Shown one piece after another: positions 33,859 through 42,935 of a stretch of DNA of 64,000 nucleotides (positions are counted from its first letter, which is position 1; every line of letters begins with the position of its first letter). The notes below the pieces were generated by a model that saw only the letters and a list, made by a program, of their open reading frames with translations, made no database searches and was not told the origin of the DNA. Source of the stretch: Tenuifilum sp040752515 (lineage in GTDB: Bacteria > Bacteroidota > Bacteroidia > Bacteroidales > Tenuifilaceae); NCBI GenBank assembly GCA_040752515.1, contig JBFMGQ010000009.1, positions 44,323 through 108,322 on the forward strand, given 5' to 3'. The translations under genes and the position numbers were made by a program.

Positions 33859-36669
33859 CTAAAACCTAAAATTAAGTCCGAAAGAAAAAGATATTCCAGG
33901 GTTGTAAAGTTTATTATTCATTATCATGTCGGTATTACCAGTGCCATTGTATGGCTGGTAGGTATTGTACTTTTGGTTTAAGAGGTTTTTAACTCCCGCT
34001 TTAACCTCTAATTTCTTCCCAATCTCCTTTGAGATGGTAATATCCACCAAATGCTGGTGTTTTTCATAGTAGTCAGGGATGTCCTGTTCCTCGTTTTGGA
34101 ATGGAATGCCAACAGCCAGAATTCTATCACCAATCACATTGTATTGAACCGAAACGCTGAGCTGCTGCTTATCGTTTTGGTAAAATAGGCCAATATTAAC
34201 TACGTATGGTGATTGGCCCTGCATGGGGCGGTCCCTGAAAATACTACCTTCTGGGAAATTGACCCGGCTTAAGACATACGAGGCGTTCATAACCACATAA
34301 AAATCTTTTAATACAGGGAATGCATTTAACGATTTACGAAGGTCAATCTCAGCCCCAATGCTGTAAGCATCCATTGCATTGCTATAGGTAAATAGAGGAC
34401 GGGCCCCAGCGGGTTTAAAAACCAGTTCAATTGGATTTTTAAAATTTTTGTAAAACAAACCAAATGAGAAGGTCTCCCCAGTATTGGGGTAAAGTTCCCA
34501 TCTTAGATCGTAGTTTTGAATGAAGCAGTTTTTTAGGCTTGTATTTCCAACGTATTCAGCTTCATCGGTAAAGTTATAGAAGTAAAAGGGTGCAATTTCG
34601 CGGTATTCCGGACGGTTAATTGAAATCCCCGCCGCAAACCTAATTAAGTTCTTTTCATTAAAATTATAGGTAATATTTGCAGAGGGGAAAAGGTCTATTC
34701 CATTGTCTTCAACTTCTACCGGTCTTCCGTAGCGGTCATAACTACTTAGAATTTGGTTCATCCATTCCGTTCTAATACCACCATAAAAGGAAAGCTTTTT
34801 GGTTATATTGGCATTGATGGCAAAATAAGCGGAACCCAAAATGGATGTTACGTCGTAAGAATCGGATTTTGAGGTAGATTCTTTGAGAAGAAATCCATCG
34901 GGTCCTGTATTTATATTGTTAACGCTAAAAATCTGATCAACAGGTAACCAAACCGATTCAGTATATGATGAGTTTTTACCAAATCCCAGTATTCGAGCGT
35001 CAAAAAAACGAGATTTAAATTCGCCATATAAACCACTTTTAAGGGTAGGTTGCCAATCTCCTATTTTTATTTTTTTCTCATAATTTAATCCCATGCTTCC
35101 AACATGCTCAATTAGTTTCATGAATAATCTGCCAGCATCACTTACCGATGGGGTTAAGCCTACCGCTGCGTAGTACTCGTTAAAGTGCGGAATAAGTGGT
35201 TCATCTTGAAGGGTAGTTCGGAGTTGTTTGAGGTCGGGTTCATTTCTAAATGATAGCGCATATCCGCCTAACCAATCAAGTTTATTGTTTTGATTCTCTC
35301 CCCATCGATGTTCGCCTCCCAGCTGAGTGGAATAGGTTGTTCGATTCTGAAAATTATCCTGATAGGAGCGAATAGTTGTCCCCTCGTAACCATTATATCC
35401 GTTTCGAATCACTGAATTACCTTTACCAATCAAGTTAAATAAGTTCCTGAACTCAATCTTACTACCTTTGCCAGTAAAGAATGACCAATTATGGAGTAAA
35501 CCAATTTTTACCTTACGTGCAAAAGAGCTATCGTTATAGCTGTGGTTGTATGGTGGAACTTGACCTGGTTGTAGTTGAACCTGATATTCATTATGGTTTA
35601 TTTCATGAGTTTCAAAAGTATTGCTGTAAGTTATTGAAGTAATGTTCCCCAATCGCGTGTTCCCTTTTTGCCATTTCCTTCCAAAGGATAAGTTGATTTT
35701 TTGATCGGGTATGGCCTGAACATTTTGGGGAGCCCAATAAGTATTGAGTTTTTGACCCAGTACTGCTAATTGTGAATTTGATAAACCTTTGAGAGTGGTA
35801 GGAAAATCTGATGGTAAATTTCTAGTGCCATCGTCAATACCAAGCCAATCTGTTTTTCCGGTTGTGATTTGCTTAAAATTACTATAATCGGTGCTGGTGT
35901 TAAACCCTGTGGCATAGCCAATGCTAAGGAAGTTTTCATCGGGCATATTCTTGGTAAATATCTTAATGAACCCACCGGTAAAATCGGCCGGAAGTTCGGG
36001 CGATGGGCTTTTATAAATAACCATGTTATCAATCATGGCGCTGGGTATAACATCGAACGAGAATGCTTTCTGGTCAGCTTCGCTCGATGGAGTAGATGCG
36101 TTATTGATCCAGGCGTTGTTGTAGCGTTGGTTTAACCCTCGCACCACCACAAACCGATCATCGATTATTGATACCCCTGGTACACGTCGAATAACTTCCG
36201 AGGCATCGCGGTCTTGCGAACGGGTTATCTGTTGTGCCGAAATACCGCTAGCCACTGTTAAGCTTGCTTTGATGGTGCTAATCATGGCAACATCAGTATT
36301 GGTTTTCCGAGCAGCCGTTACTGTTACACCCTCAATGGCGGTAGTAATTTCTTCGAGGTCAACCTTCACTACCGTACTCTTGTTAGGCTCAACCTTAATA
36401 TTCTGTAATACAACAGGCTGGTATGATATAAAGGAAACCAATACATTATAAGAGCCTGGATTTAGATTTGCCAGTATAAAACGACCATCAAAATCGGTAA
36501 TGGTGCCCGTTGTGGTTCCCTCAATAATTACGTTGGCCCCAACAAGGGTCTCGTTACGGGTTTTGTCGTAAACCACACCTTCAATTGTTCCTTTCTGTGC
36601 CTTAACCTCAATTACAATAAAAAAAACTGCTAAAAGCAGTAAAATCAATTTATTCCTAAGATTTACCAT
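33859..36669 (-). CDS. TonB-dependent outer-membrane receptor
   Basis: A 936-aa protein. A signal peptide (~1-24) is followed by a carboxypeptidase-regulatory-like domain (~27-112), then a plug domain (~135-240: SQDRDASEVIRRVPGVSIIDDRFVVVRGLNQRYNN). A long 22-strand-type barrel ends in FSFGLNFRF with a terminal aromatic. It imports a ligand across the outer membrane using TonB/ExbBD energy. It lacks a SusD partner. The neighbours (a PhoB-type regulator divergently upstream and a PiT transporter beyond) suggest a phosphate-related ligand, but this is inference. Confidence 0.88.
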   Translation of the reverse strand: MVNLRNKLILLLLAVFFIVIEVKAQKGTIEGVVYDKTRNETLVGANVIIEGTTTGTITDFDGRFILANLNPGSYNVLVSFISYQPVVLQNIKVEPNKSTVVKVDLEEITTAIEGVTVTAARKTNTDVAMISTIKASLTVASGISAQQITRSQDRDASEVIRRVPGVSIIDDRFVVVRGLNQRYNNAWINNASTPSSEADQKAFSFDVIPSAMIDNMVIYKSPSPELPADFTGGFIKIFTKNMPDENFLSIGYATGFNTSTDYSNFKQITTGKTDWLGIDDGTRNLPSDFPTTLKGLSNSQLAVLGQKLNTYWAPQNVQAIPDQKINLSFGRKWQKGNTRLGNITSITYSNTFETHEINHNEYQVQLQPGQVPPYNHSYNDSSFARKVKIGLLHNWSFFTGKGSKIEFRNLFNLIGKGNSVIRNGYNGYEGTTIRSYQDNFQNRTTYSTQLGGEHRWGENQNNKLDWLGGYALSFRNEPDLKQLRTTLQDEPLIPHFNEYYAAVGLTPSVSDAGRLFMKLIEHVGSMGLNYEKKIKIGDWQPTLKSGLYGEFKSRFFDARILGFGKNSSYTESVWLPVDQIFSVNNINTGPDGFLLKESTSKSDSYDVTSILGSAYFAINANITKKLSFYGGIRTEWMNQILSSYDRYGRPVEVEDNGIDLFPSANITYNFNEKNLIRFAAGISINRPEYREIAPFYFYNFTDEAEYVGNTSLKNCFIQNYDLRWELYPNTGETFSFGLFYKNFKNPIELVFKPAGARPLFTYSNAMDAYSIGAEIDLRKSLNAFPVLKDFYVVMNASYVLSRVNFPEGSIFRDRPMQGQSPYVVNIGLFYQNDKQQLSVSVQYNVIGDRILAVGIPFQNEEQDIPDYYEKHQHLVDITISKEIGKKLEVKAGVKNLLNQKYNTYQPYNGTGNTDMIMNNKLYNPGISFSFGLNFRF

Positions 36670-36818
36670 AGTTAATTTCCAACTTTTTTACCGCTACAAA
36701 GTAAGCCACTTTATATGGCAACAATTTTAAATAATTGTTACGGTTATATTAATCTAACCCTAAGCCTATTTGCATAAATGTTAGCTATTAGTTAACTTTA
36801 TACTGCAATTAGGCTCTA

Positions 36819-36826
36819 TATATTTG
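36819..36826 (+). promoter_or_regulatory. Candidate promoter for the phoB-like gene
   Basis: TATATTTG matches TAnnTTTG. TTTA lies 18 bp further upstream (36797-36800) as a partial -33 box. The gene starts 23 bp downstream at 36850. Confidence 0.55.
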
Positions 36827-36849
36827 TAGAATAATAAAATTATAATAGG

Positions 36850-37542
36850 ATGAATGTATCGCGGTATAGAATTCTGGTAGTTGACGATGAACCCGATATA
36901 GTAGAGTTCCTCAGCTATAATTTAAACAAGGAAGGATTTCAGGTTCAAACAGCAATGAATGGGCGCGAGGCTATCGATAAGGCTATGACTTTTCGCCCAC
37001 ATCTTATCCTTTTGGATGTAATGATGCCCGACATGGACGGCATAGAAACCTGCGAGCAACTTCGTAATCAACCTTCCACCAAAAGCACTTTGATAGCATT
37101 CCTTACAGCACGGAGCGAGGATTACAGCCAGATTGCCGGTTTTGATGCCGGGGGCGACGATTATATTACCAAGCCCATAAAGCCTAAGGTTTTGATAAGC
37201 CGTATTAAGGCTTTGCTCAAGCGGAGTGGTAGTTTGATAGATGATGCTGACCAGCCCGTAACCATTCCCACCGAAGGAATCTATATTGATAAGGAGCGAT
37301 ACTCGGTTTACGTGAATGGCAAAGAACTCTCGCTTCCCAAAAAGGAGTTTGAGCTGCTTGCCTTGCTTTACAGCAAACCCCAAAAAGTATTTACCCGCGA
37401 TGAAATTTACCAAGCCGTTTGGGGCGACGATATTGTGGTTGGCGATAGAACCATTGATGTCCACATCCGAAAATTAAGAGAAAAGCTTGGCGATGACTAC
37501 ATTAAAACGGTTAAGGGTGTTGGCTATAAGTTCACCTCGTAG
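36850..37542 (+). CDS. OmpR/PhoB family response regulator
   Basis: A 230-aa cytoplasmic DNA-binding regulator. The receiver domain has acidic D12-D13, phospho-acceptor D56 in LILLDVMMPDMDG, T86 and K108 (ITKPIKPK). The winged-helix output domain (~135-228) has FELLALLYSKPQKVFTRDEIYQAVWG and DRTIDVHIRKLREKLGDDYIKTVKGVGYKF. This resembles PhoB/RprY-type regulators. No histidine kinase gene is adjacent, so it is an orphan within this window. It is divergent from the TonB receptor, which it may control. Confidence 0.9.
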   Translation: MNVSRYRILVVDDEPDIVEFLSYNLNKEGFQVQTAMNGREAIDKAMTFRPHLILLDVMMPDMDGIETCEQLRNQPSTKSTLIAFLTARSEDYSQIAGFDAGGDDYITKPIKPKVLISRIKALLKRSGSLIDDADQPVTIPTEGIYIDKERYSVYVNGKELSLPKKEFELLALLYSKPQKVFTRDEIYQAVWGDDIVVGDRTIDVHIRKLREKLGDDYIKTVKGVGYKFTS

Positions 37543-37712
37543 TTCATTGATTTTGGGGTATTAATGTTTTAAAACGCAAATCATAAATCAATGTGGTTTA
37601 GAACAAAAACAAATACACCTTTTGTAACCCTGTTGCACCTCTTCCTTTATAGCGGGAAGCGAAGGATTTCTATTATTCATCCATTGTTTTGAGATGTTTC
37701 GGCGGAGACTAT

Positions 37713-37726
37713 CCCGATTTATCGGG
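37713..37726. repeat. Short hairpin in an intergenic repeat-like segment
   Basis: CCCGATTTATCGGG is a perfect 6-bp stem inside GAGATGTTTCGGCGGAGACT...ACTCAAGATGACAA. That wording is reminiscent of widespread bacterial intergenic repeats. There is no T tract, so it is not a standard terminator. The rest of the spacer (37543-37785) shows nothing clear. Confidence 0.45.
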
Positions 37727-37785
37727 ACTCAAGATGACAAATATTCCTAACTAAACGACATTGAATCATAAATTTATAGATATTA

Positions 37786-38193
37786 ATGACAATTGCCAAC
37801 TGGAAACCCGAGTATAGTGTTTCGGTTAAGAGCATCGATGAAGATCACCAGAAACTCTTCGATTTGCTAAACCAACTTTTCGAGGCTATGACCAAGGGTC
37901 AAGGAAAGTCCATTGTTCCTAACATTATTAATGAGTTAGAGAATTATTCAGTTTATCACTTTAACCGCGAGGAATTATTTTTTAGAGCAACCAATTATCC
38001 CAATAGTGTAAAACATATTCAGGAACATCAATGCTTTAAACAAAAAATTGCTGAGCTAAAGAATGATGTTTTAGGTAATAAAGCCATGGTTGCTCCTGAT
38101 GTCCTAGGCTTTTTAAGCGACTGGCTAAAGAATCATATAGCCATTTGCGATAAAGCTTACGAGGAACATTTTAAGAAATACGGCGTGGTATAG
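37786..38193 (+). CDS. Bacteriohemerythrin
   Basis: A 135-aa four-helix protein with the full di-iron, O2-binding ligand set in canonical order: H21 (IDEDHQ), H58 and E62 (YHFNREE), H77 and H81 (KHIQEH), H117 and D122 (LKNHIAICDKAYEEHF). It reversibly binds oxygen in the cytoplasm for sensing, storage or protection. It is a single gene, convergent with the phosphate transporter. No methyl-accepting or other fused domain is present. Confidence 0.93.
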   Translation: MTIANWKPEYSVSVKSIDEDHQKLFDLLNQLFEAMTKGQGKSIVPNIINELENYSVYHFNREELFFRATNYPNSVKHIQEHQCFKQKIAELKNDVLGNKAMVAPDVLGFLSDWLKNHIAICDKAYEEHFKKYGVV

Positions 38194-38215
38194 CTTTGTT
38201 TTTTGTTTGATATTC

Positions 38216-38289
38216 AAAAAACGCTGATGACACCAAACAGACTTACCTAAATTGGAAAATCGTTAAAATCTGTGTCATCAGCGTTTTTT
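38216..38289. terminator. Bidirectional terminator with perfect 18-bp arms
   Basis: AAAAAACGCTGATGACAC (38216-38233) is the exact reverse complement of GTGTCATCAGCGTTTTTT (38272-38289), with a 38-base loop. It lies between the convergent hemerythrin and phosphate-transporter genes and carries A/T tracts at both outer ends. Confidence 0.85.
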
Positions 38290-38317
38290 ATGCTATATTG
38301 TTTTGATTTCAATACTA

Positions 38318-40552
38318 CTACTCAATATTGTTAAGAATAAAGTCGCGTTGGGCTTTTAGGATGTTAATGGTATGTAAAAGCAGGTTTTTAATCTCGTTGA
38401 GTAGGCCTAAGTATAGAACACTATTGCGAGTTCCGGTTTCACCTTGTTTAATTCGTTTAACCTGTTTCTTACGGATTTTATTCAATTCCTCGAGAATATC
38501 CTGCTGTTTCTTTACAGCTTCAGGTACGCGGGTGTAATCGTTTTGCTTAATCATTTCCAGGATATCGTCGAAAAGGTCCGATAGCTGGTTACTCAATTCT
38601 TTTAGCTCTGCTGCCTGTTCACGGGTTAACCCTCTGTGTTGATTTTCAACATGCTGAAGGCTTGGGCGTGAAACAAACTCAAGCGAGTGGGCAAGCTCGC
38701 GGAGGTAGTCTATAACCTGAACGTAGTAATGACCTGTTTCAACCGAATCGGCTTCGAGCTGCTTGAGGACTGAGTAAACGTTATGCTTCATCTTCTTGGC
38801 TTCCATGTTCAGCACTTCAACCTCATCGTTTACCTCTTTGAGCAGGCGTCGGTTCTCAGTTGTTAAGCCATCAATTGTCCGGTTGTAAACCTTAATTGAT
38901 TGCTTAAGGTATTTACGGATTTCGCTGGTGCAGCGGTTCACAATGCTTGCTTCATCAAGGGCTTCCTCTTCAACCAGTTGTTGAGATTTCTTTTTATGTA
39001 TTAGGTTCGATTTTATTATAAGTCCAACAGCAATTGCAATTAGAATGAAAAGTGCAGGTGCTTTTCCAAAATAGAGCGCAGTGGCTATACCAAAGGCCAA
39101 TGAAAAGGTTATAAATGCTGTGAAAAACCACCCGGCAATAACGGTAATAACGCCTGTAATGCGGTAAACAGCACTTTCACGGCCCCATGCTTTATCGCTA
39201 AGCGATGTTCCCATGGCAACCATAAAGGTTACATAGGTGGTTGACAGGGGAAGTTTAAGGGCGGTTGCAGAGCTGATGAGAATACTTGCCATTACTAGGT
39301 TAACCGAAGCACGAACCAAGTCGAACGATGGCGCTTCCTTTGGATTGGAGTATTTTGGGGCCTTGCTAGTATCGAACTGTTTTGCTACAAATTTCCGAAC
39401 AAATCGGGGAGTAATCTTATCAACTCGTTCGTCAAAACGGCGGGTAATTCTTACAATGGTTCTTGAAAACTGCGTGCTGCCAAATCGCTCTACCCCGCTA
39501 TCCTGACGGGCAAGCCCTACTTCGGTATCGGTAACAGTTCGAGCCTTACGCGATGTCCAAAGGGTTATTACCATGATTAATCCGGCAATAAAAAGGTATA
39601 TGAAATTAGTGGATACTTCACCAGCTAACTCAGTCATTCTAAGTGCATCGGGAGAAATATTTGGATTTGCAACATGAATTTGATAGGCTTTAAGGCCTGC
39701 CATTGAAACACCAATGAAATTAACAAGGTCGTTTCCGGCAAACGACAGGGCTAGGGCAAAAGTACCCATCAGCACAATAAAACGAAGTACATTGAATTTG
39801 AAAAGGCTTACAAATACTTGGAAAATCAAAGTCCAAGCCACAAAGTTGTATAGCAGTATGCTAAAGGTGTGTTCACCTATGTAGTCAATTATATCTTTTG
39901 AGATAAATGGGGTGTCCTTTACTCCTTTCATTACAATGAAATAGGTAATAGCTGTCATGGCAATACCGCCCCAGATGCCCCCCACGAATTTCAAACTTTT
40001 TTGATAGTTAAAGCTGAAGAGTAAGCGGGCTATATACTGGACAACCATGCCCACAATAAATGCTACAATCACTGAACTCAATATACCCGAAATAATAGCC
40101 AAGGCTTTTCCGCTATTTATATAGTTTCCAAGGTTTGCAATGGTTTCATTTTCGGTTTTCATTATTTTGAAAATGGAAACGGCAACAGCAGAGCCTAAAA
40201 GTTCAAATACTAGCGATACGGTTGTTGAGGTAGGTAACCCAAAAGTGTTAAAGAAGTCAAGTACTATCACATCGGTAATCATTACAGCAAGAAAGATTAC
40301 CATTATCTCGGAGAAATAGAAATTTTCTGGGCGGAATACTCCCTTACGGGCAACTTCCATCATACCGCTCGAGAAAAGGGAACCCACCAGCACCCCAGCC
40401 GATGCTACTAGTAGTATCCAATGTCGTTTTGCAACCTTGGAGCCTATGGCTGAGTTGAGGAAATTAACAGCATCGTTTGCCACACCTACCACTAGGTCCG
40501 ATATTGCAAGTAAGAATAAAATACCAACAATAAATAAATAGTATGTTTCCAT
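38318..40552 (-). CDS. PiT family inorganic phosphate transporter with a PhoU-like C-terminal region
   Basis: A 744-aa inner-membrane symporter. Two PiT half-signatures are visible (VVGVANDAVNFLNSAIGSK near the N-terminus and FAGNDLVNFIGVSMAGLKA mid-protein). About 10-12 membrane segments extend to ~530, with a hydrophilic central loop. The last ~210 residues are cytoplasmic, helical and heptad-rich (INRCTSEIRKYLKQSIKVYN..., VYSVLKQLEADSVETGHYYV...), resembling PhoU-like domains fused to PiT transporters. It imports phosphate. The fused helical tail could regulate uptake. The gene is alone in its transcript. Confidence 0.9.
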   Translation of the reverse strand: METYYLFIVGILFLLAISDLVVGVANDAVNFLNSAIGSKVAKRHWILLVASAGVLVGSLFSSGMMEVARKGVFRPENFYFSEIMVIFLAVMITDVIVLDFFNTFGLPTSTTVSLVFELLGSAVAVSIFKIMKTENETIANLGNYINSGKALAIISGILSSVIVAFIVGMVVQYIARLLFSFNYQKSLKFVGGIWGGIAMTAITYFIVMKGVKDTPFISKDIIDYIGEHTFSILLYNFVAWTLIFQVFVSLFKFNVLRFIVLMGTFALALSFAGNDLVNFIGVSMAGLKAYQIHVANPNISPDALRMTELAGEVSTNFIYLFIAGLIMVITLWTSRKARTVTDTEVGLARQDSGVERFGSTQFSRTIVRITRRFDERVDKITPRFVRKFVAKQFDTSKAPKYSNPKEAPSFDLVRASVNLVMASILISSATALKLPLSTTYVTFMVAMGTSLSDKAWGRESAVYRITGVITVIAGWFFTAFITFSLAFGIATALYFGKAPALFILIAIAVGLIIKSNLIHKKKSQQLVEEEALDEASIVNRCTSEIRKYLKQSIKVYNRTIDGLTTENRRLLKEVNDEVEVLNMEAKKMKHNVYSVLKQLEADSVETGHYYVQVIDYLRELAHSLEFVSRPSLQHVENQHRGLTREQAAELKELSNQLSDLFDDILEMIKQNDYTRVPEAVKKQQDILEELNKIRKKQVKRIKQGETGTRNSVLYLGLLNEIKNLLLHTINILKAQRDFILNNIE

Positions 40553-40672
40553 AGTAATATAATTTGCCGGGCAAAAATACCCTTTCAGTGATTAAATTTA
40601 GTAAAAAACATCTTTACTATTGTATTAACCCAATATTAAGTTAATGTTAAGGAATTTATAAAGCACAGTAAA

Positions 40673-41401
40673 TCAAATTGATTTTCTTTTTCTAAACGAT
40701 ACAGGAACTACATCGCCGTTGCTCATGGTGATTAACGCCTCAGGGAAGCGCGAAATCTTTTCGATATGTCGTTGATTTATCAGATGCGATTGATGACAAC
40801 GCAAAAATCCGCACTCGTAAAGCATTTCGTCAAACTCTTTAAGGGTTCGGCTTACCTTAATCTTATTTCCATCAACAAGATAGAATATGGTTGCATTATT
40901 ATCGGATTCGCACCGAACAATCTCCGATGTGTTAACAATGTATGCTCCATCGGAATTTCTAAGAGCAAGCAGTTTGTCTCTTTTCCCAATATTCCTTGTA
41001 TTTTCAATTAGTGCGTTGAGCCTTTCCTGTTGCTTATCGTTAAAAGCTTGCGCTAGTGCAATATCCACCGCCTTAACAAGGTCGTCGGGGTCAACAGGTT
41101 TAAGCAAGTAGTCTATAGCGCTGAACTTAAAGGCTTTAACTGCGTACTCTTGGTATGCCGACACAATTATCACCTTAAAGGGTATGGTGTCGAACATTTT
41201 CAGAAGGTCGAACCCATGCCCGTCGGTTAGCTGCATATCGAGAAATACAATATCGGGGCTTTGCGATTTTATGAGATTGAAAGCACTTTTTATACTTTCG
41301 GCTTTACCAACAACGGCAATAGAGGGACAGTAAACCTCAAGCATTCGGGATAGCGTTTCCCTAGCATGAACCTCATCGTCAACTATAACTGCCTTTACCA
41401 T
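40673..41401 (-). CDS. LytTR family response regulator
   Basis: A 242-aa protein with a receiver domain (D9-D10 in VDDE, phospho-acceptor D55 in VFLDMQLTDG, K~102 in LLKPVDPDD). A LytTR DNA-binding domain follows at ~138-240 (IVRCESDNNATIFYLVDGNKIKVSRTLKEF, FLRCHQSHLINQRHI). It is translated just after the sensor kinase, whose stop it overlaps by one base. Targets are unknown. Confidence 0.92.
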   Translation of the reverse strand: MVKAVIVDDEVHARETLSRMLEVYCPSIAVVGKAESIKSAFNLIKSQSPDIVFLDMQLTDGHGFDLLKMFDTIPFKVIIVSAYQEYAVKAFKFSAIDYLLKPVDPDDLVKAVDIALAQAFNDKQQERLNALIENTRNIGKRDKLLALRNSDGAYIVNTSEIVRCESDNNATIFYLVDGNKIKVSRTLKEFDEMLYECGFLRCHQSHLINQRHIEKISRFPEALITMSNGDVVPVSFRKRKSI

Positions 41402-42159
41402 TACTTTAAAGGTATTACTATCTGCGCAATTGTTCCTGAAGTATTAGTGTTTATTGTCGATTTATCAGTAATATTTAGCTTTATGCCCGAATTGCCTAAC
41501 CTTTTAAGATTTTTGATGCGTTCCTTGGTTATTTCTGTGGCTAATGACCTATAGCGTTTACCAGTTTTGATTTGCACCTCACGCGATTTCTCAATGCCTA
41601 TTCCGTTATCCTCCACCTCTATTACCAGCTGATTTGGCTTTGCAAGGGTATAGCGAATTTCAATTTTTCCCGGCCAATCGATACCGCTTAAACCGTGCTC
41701 AATGGCGTTCTCAATAAGAGGTTGCGCAAGCATTGGCGGGATAAGGACAGTGTCAGGGTCAATGCTCTCATCAACGGTTATGGTGTAATCGAACCTACCT
41801 TCAAATCGAAGCTTTTGCAAATCGAGGTAAAGTTTTAGGGTTGAAATTTCCCGCTCGATGCTGCAGAGTTCAGCACGGGAGTTTTCCAAAATCAGCCGGG
41901 TAAGCTTTGCAAAGTTGGCAAGATACTTGCTGGCGGTGTGGGGTTCGTTTCGGAAAATGTAGCTTTGAATGGCTGTAAGCGAGTTGAAAACAAAATGCGG
42001 ATTCATTTGCGAGAGCAATACCTGCTGCTCGTATCGCAAAATACGTTTCTTTAATTTTTTTCTGCTGATAATAAGATAGATGAAAGCAATGGCAAAAACA
42101 ATGGAGTGAATGATGAGCAGGGTTAATTGTGGAGTGGATGATATGAACATGGTGCACAT
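41401..42159 (-). CDS. LytS/YehU-type sensor histidine kinase
   Basis: About 252 aa. One N-terminal membrane segment (LLIIHSIVFAIAFIYLIIS) is followed by a coiled stretch and the His_kinase domain with phospho-acceptor His in QMNPHFVFNSL. The HATPase domain has PLIENAIEHG and EVEDNGIGIEKS. It pairs with the overlapping LytTR regulator. The start is uncertain: a TATATTTG promoter box at 42170-42177 (minus strand) excludes the longer frame opening at 42231 and leaves ATGs at 42159 or 42150. No extracytoplasmic sensor domain is present. Confidence 0.85.
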   Translation of the reverse strand: MCTMFISSTPQLTLLIIHSIVFAIAFIYLIISRKKLKKRILRYEQQVLLSQMNPHFVFNSLTAIQSYIFRNEPHTASKYLANFAKLTRLILENSRAELCSIEREISTLKLYLDLQKLRFEGRFDYTITVDESIDPDTVLIPPMLAQPLIENAIEHGLSGIDWPGKIEIRYTLAKPNQLVIEVEDNGIGIEKSREVQIKTGKRYRSLATEITKERIKNLKRLGNSGIKLNITDKSTINTNTSGTIAQIVIPLK

Positions 42160-42169
42160 TTGTTTGATA

Positions 42170-42177
42170 CAAATATA
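42170..42177 (-). promoter_or_regulatory. Candidate -7 box (TATATTTG) for the LytS/LytTR pair
   Basis: On the minus strand, TATATTTG lies 10-20 bp before the ATGs at 42159 and 42150, implying a very short leader. The structured repeat copy B begins 56 bp further upstream. Confidence 0.5.
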
Positions 42178-42232
42178 TGCTTTTTGGCTAAACCAATAAT
42201 TAAAACCAAATCCGTCAATTGAAAAAACCAAT

Positions 42233-42367
42233 TGACGAATCGACTAACAAAATCTATTCATTCCGAAAGTACGGAATGAATAGATTTTGATAAGTTGGGG
42301 TTACATCGATAAGTCAATAGAAACAAGGTGTATACATATTTCTTGTGTTTCTATTGACTAATCTCGG
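42233..42367 (+). repeat. Structured 135-bp repeat, copy B
   Basis: The partner of 29028-29161. It contains a 17-bp perfect inverted repeat (AAAATCTATTCATTCCG ... CGGAATGAATAGATTTT, 6-base loop, ~42250-42289) and the 13-bp arms GTCAATAGAAACA (42313-42325) and TGTTTCTATTGAC (42346-42358) around a 20-base loop. Just outside, GTCAATTG...CAATTGAC (42214-42236) forms a further palindrome. It lies between divergent genes. Confidence 0.87.
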
Positions 42368-42401
42368 TTAAACTATTGGTGTGCATTTAAATCGAAAATA
42401 A

Positions 42402-42409
42402 TAACTTTG
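42402..42409 (+). promoter_or_regulatory. Candidate -7 box (TAACTTTG) for the metal-efflux operon
   Basis: TAACTTTG fits TAnnTTTG and lies 18 bp before the ATG at 42427. A TTGG about 22 bp upstream could serve as a loose -33 element. Confidence 0.5.
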
Positions 42410-42426
42410 CACACAATTAGCACTTC

Positions 42427-42846
42427 ATGAAACGAGGCATATCGATATTGCTTTTTGCACTTGGCGTTGCGATGATGTTTGTTCACTCGCTTGTGCCTCA
42501 TCATCACCACAACGGAGAGATATGCTTTGTTGGACAAGTACAGGAGTGCTGCCAGCATGGCAATAGTAGTCAGCATAACCACAGTGGTTCACCGCAGAGC
42601 CATTCGCACAGTACATCGTGTAGCCTGCTAAACGACCTTGCCCAAGCTGAAAAGTTCAGGCTTATCAATGTTTTGCAAGTAATTTCAAACTTCAATTTTG
42701 TAAAGGATTTTTATACAAACCTAAGCAGGTGGATAGATATAGCTGTTAGGCTGGAATTATCGCAGAGTATATTCTTTTCCGATACATTTAAACATTGGCG
42801 ATCGCCAATAATAAGCAGTCATTCATTCAGGGCACCACCGTTCTAA
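42427..42846 (+). CDS. Small His/Cys-rich exported protein of a metal-efflux operon
   Basis: A 139-aa protein with an N-terminal hydrophobic signal (ISILLFALGVAMMFVHSLV). A metal-binding-looking stretch follows directly: PHHHHNGE, CFVGQVQECCQHG, SQHNHSGSPQSHSHSTSC. The remainder is not recognised but resembles DUF6769-type small proteins found before RND metal pumps in Bacteroidota. It is first in the operon with CzcB, CzcA and TolC homologues, so it probably binds or senses the exported cation in the periplasm. Confidence 0.75.
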   Translation: MKRGISILLFALGVAMMFVHSLVPHHHHNGEICFVGQVQECCQHGNSSQHNHSGSPQSHSHSTSCSLLNDLAQAEKFRLINVLQVISNFNFVKDFYTNLSRWIDIAVRLELSQSIFFSDTFKHWRSPIISSHSFRAPPF

Positions 42847-42935
42847 ATCTATTTCGTTTATATGGCGATGAGGTTAGGTAGCTAGCCTCCTTACACATTT
42901 ATAATCAATTGTTTAGTAATTTAATTTGATTTAGA

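Noticed and set aside
36922..37464. 180-codon minus-strand frame
   Set aside because: Antisense to the PhoB-like regulator, whose phosphorylation and winged-helix motifs are intact.
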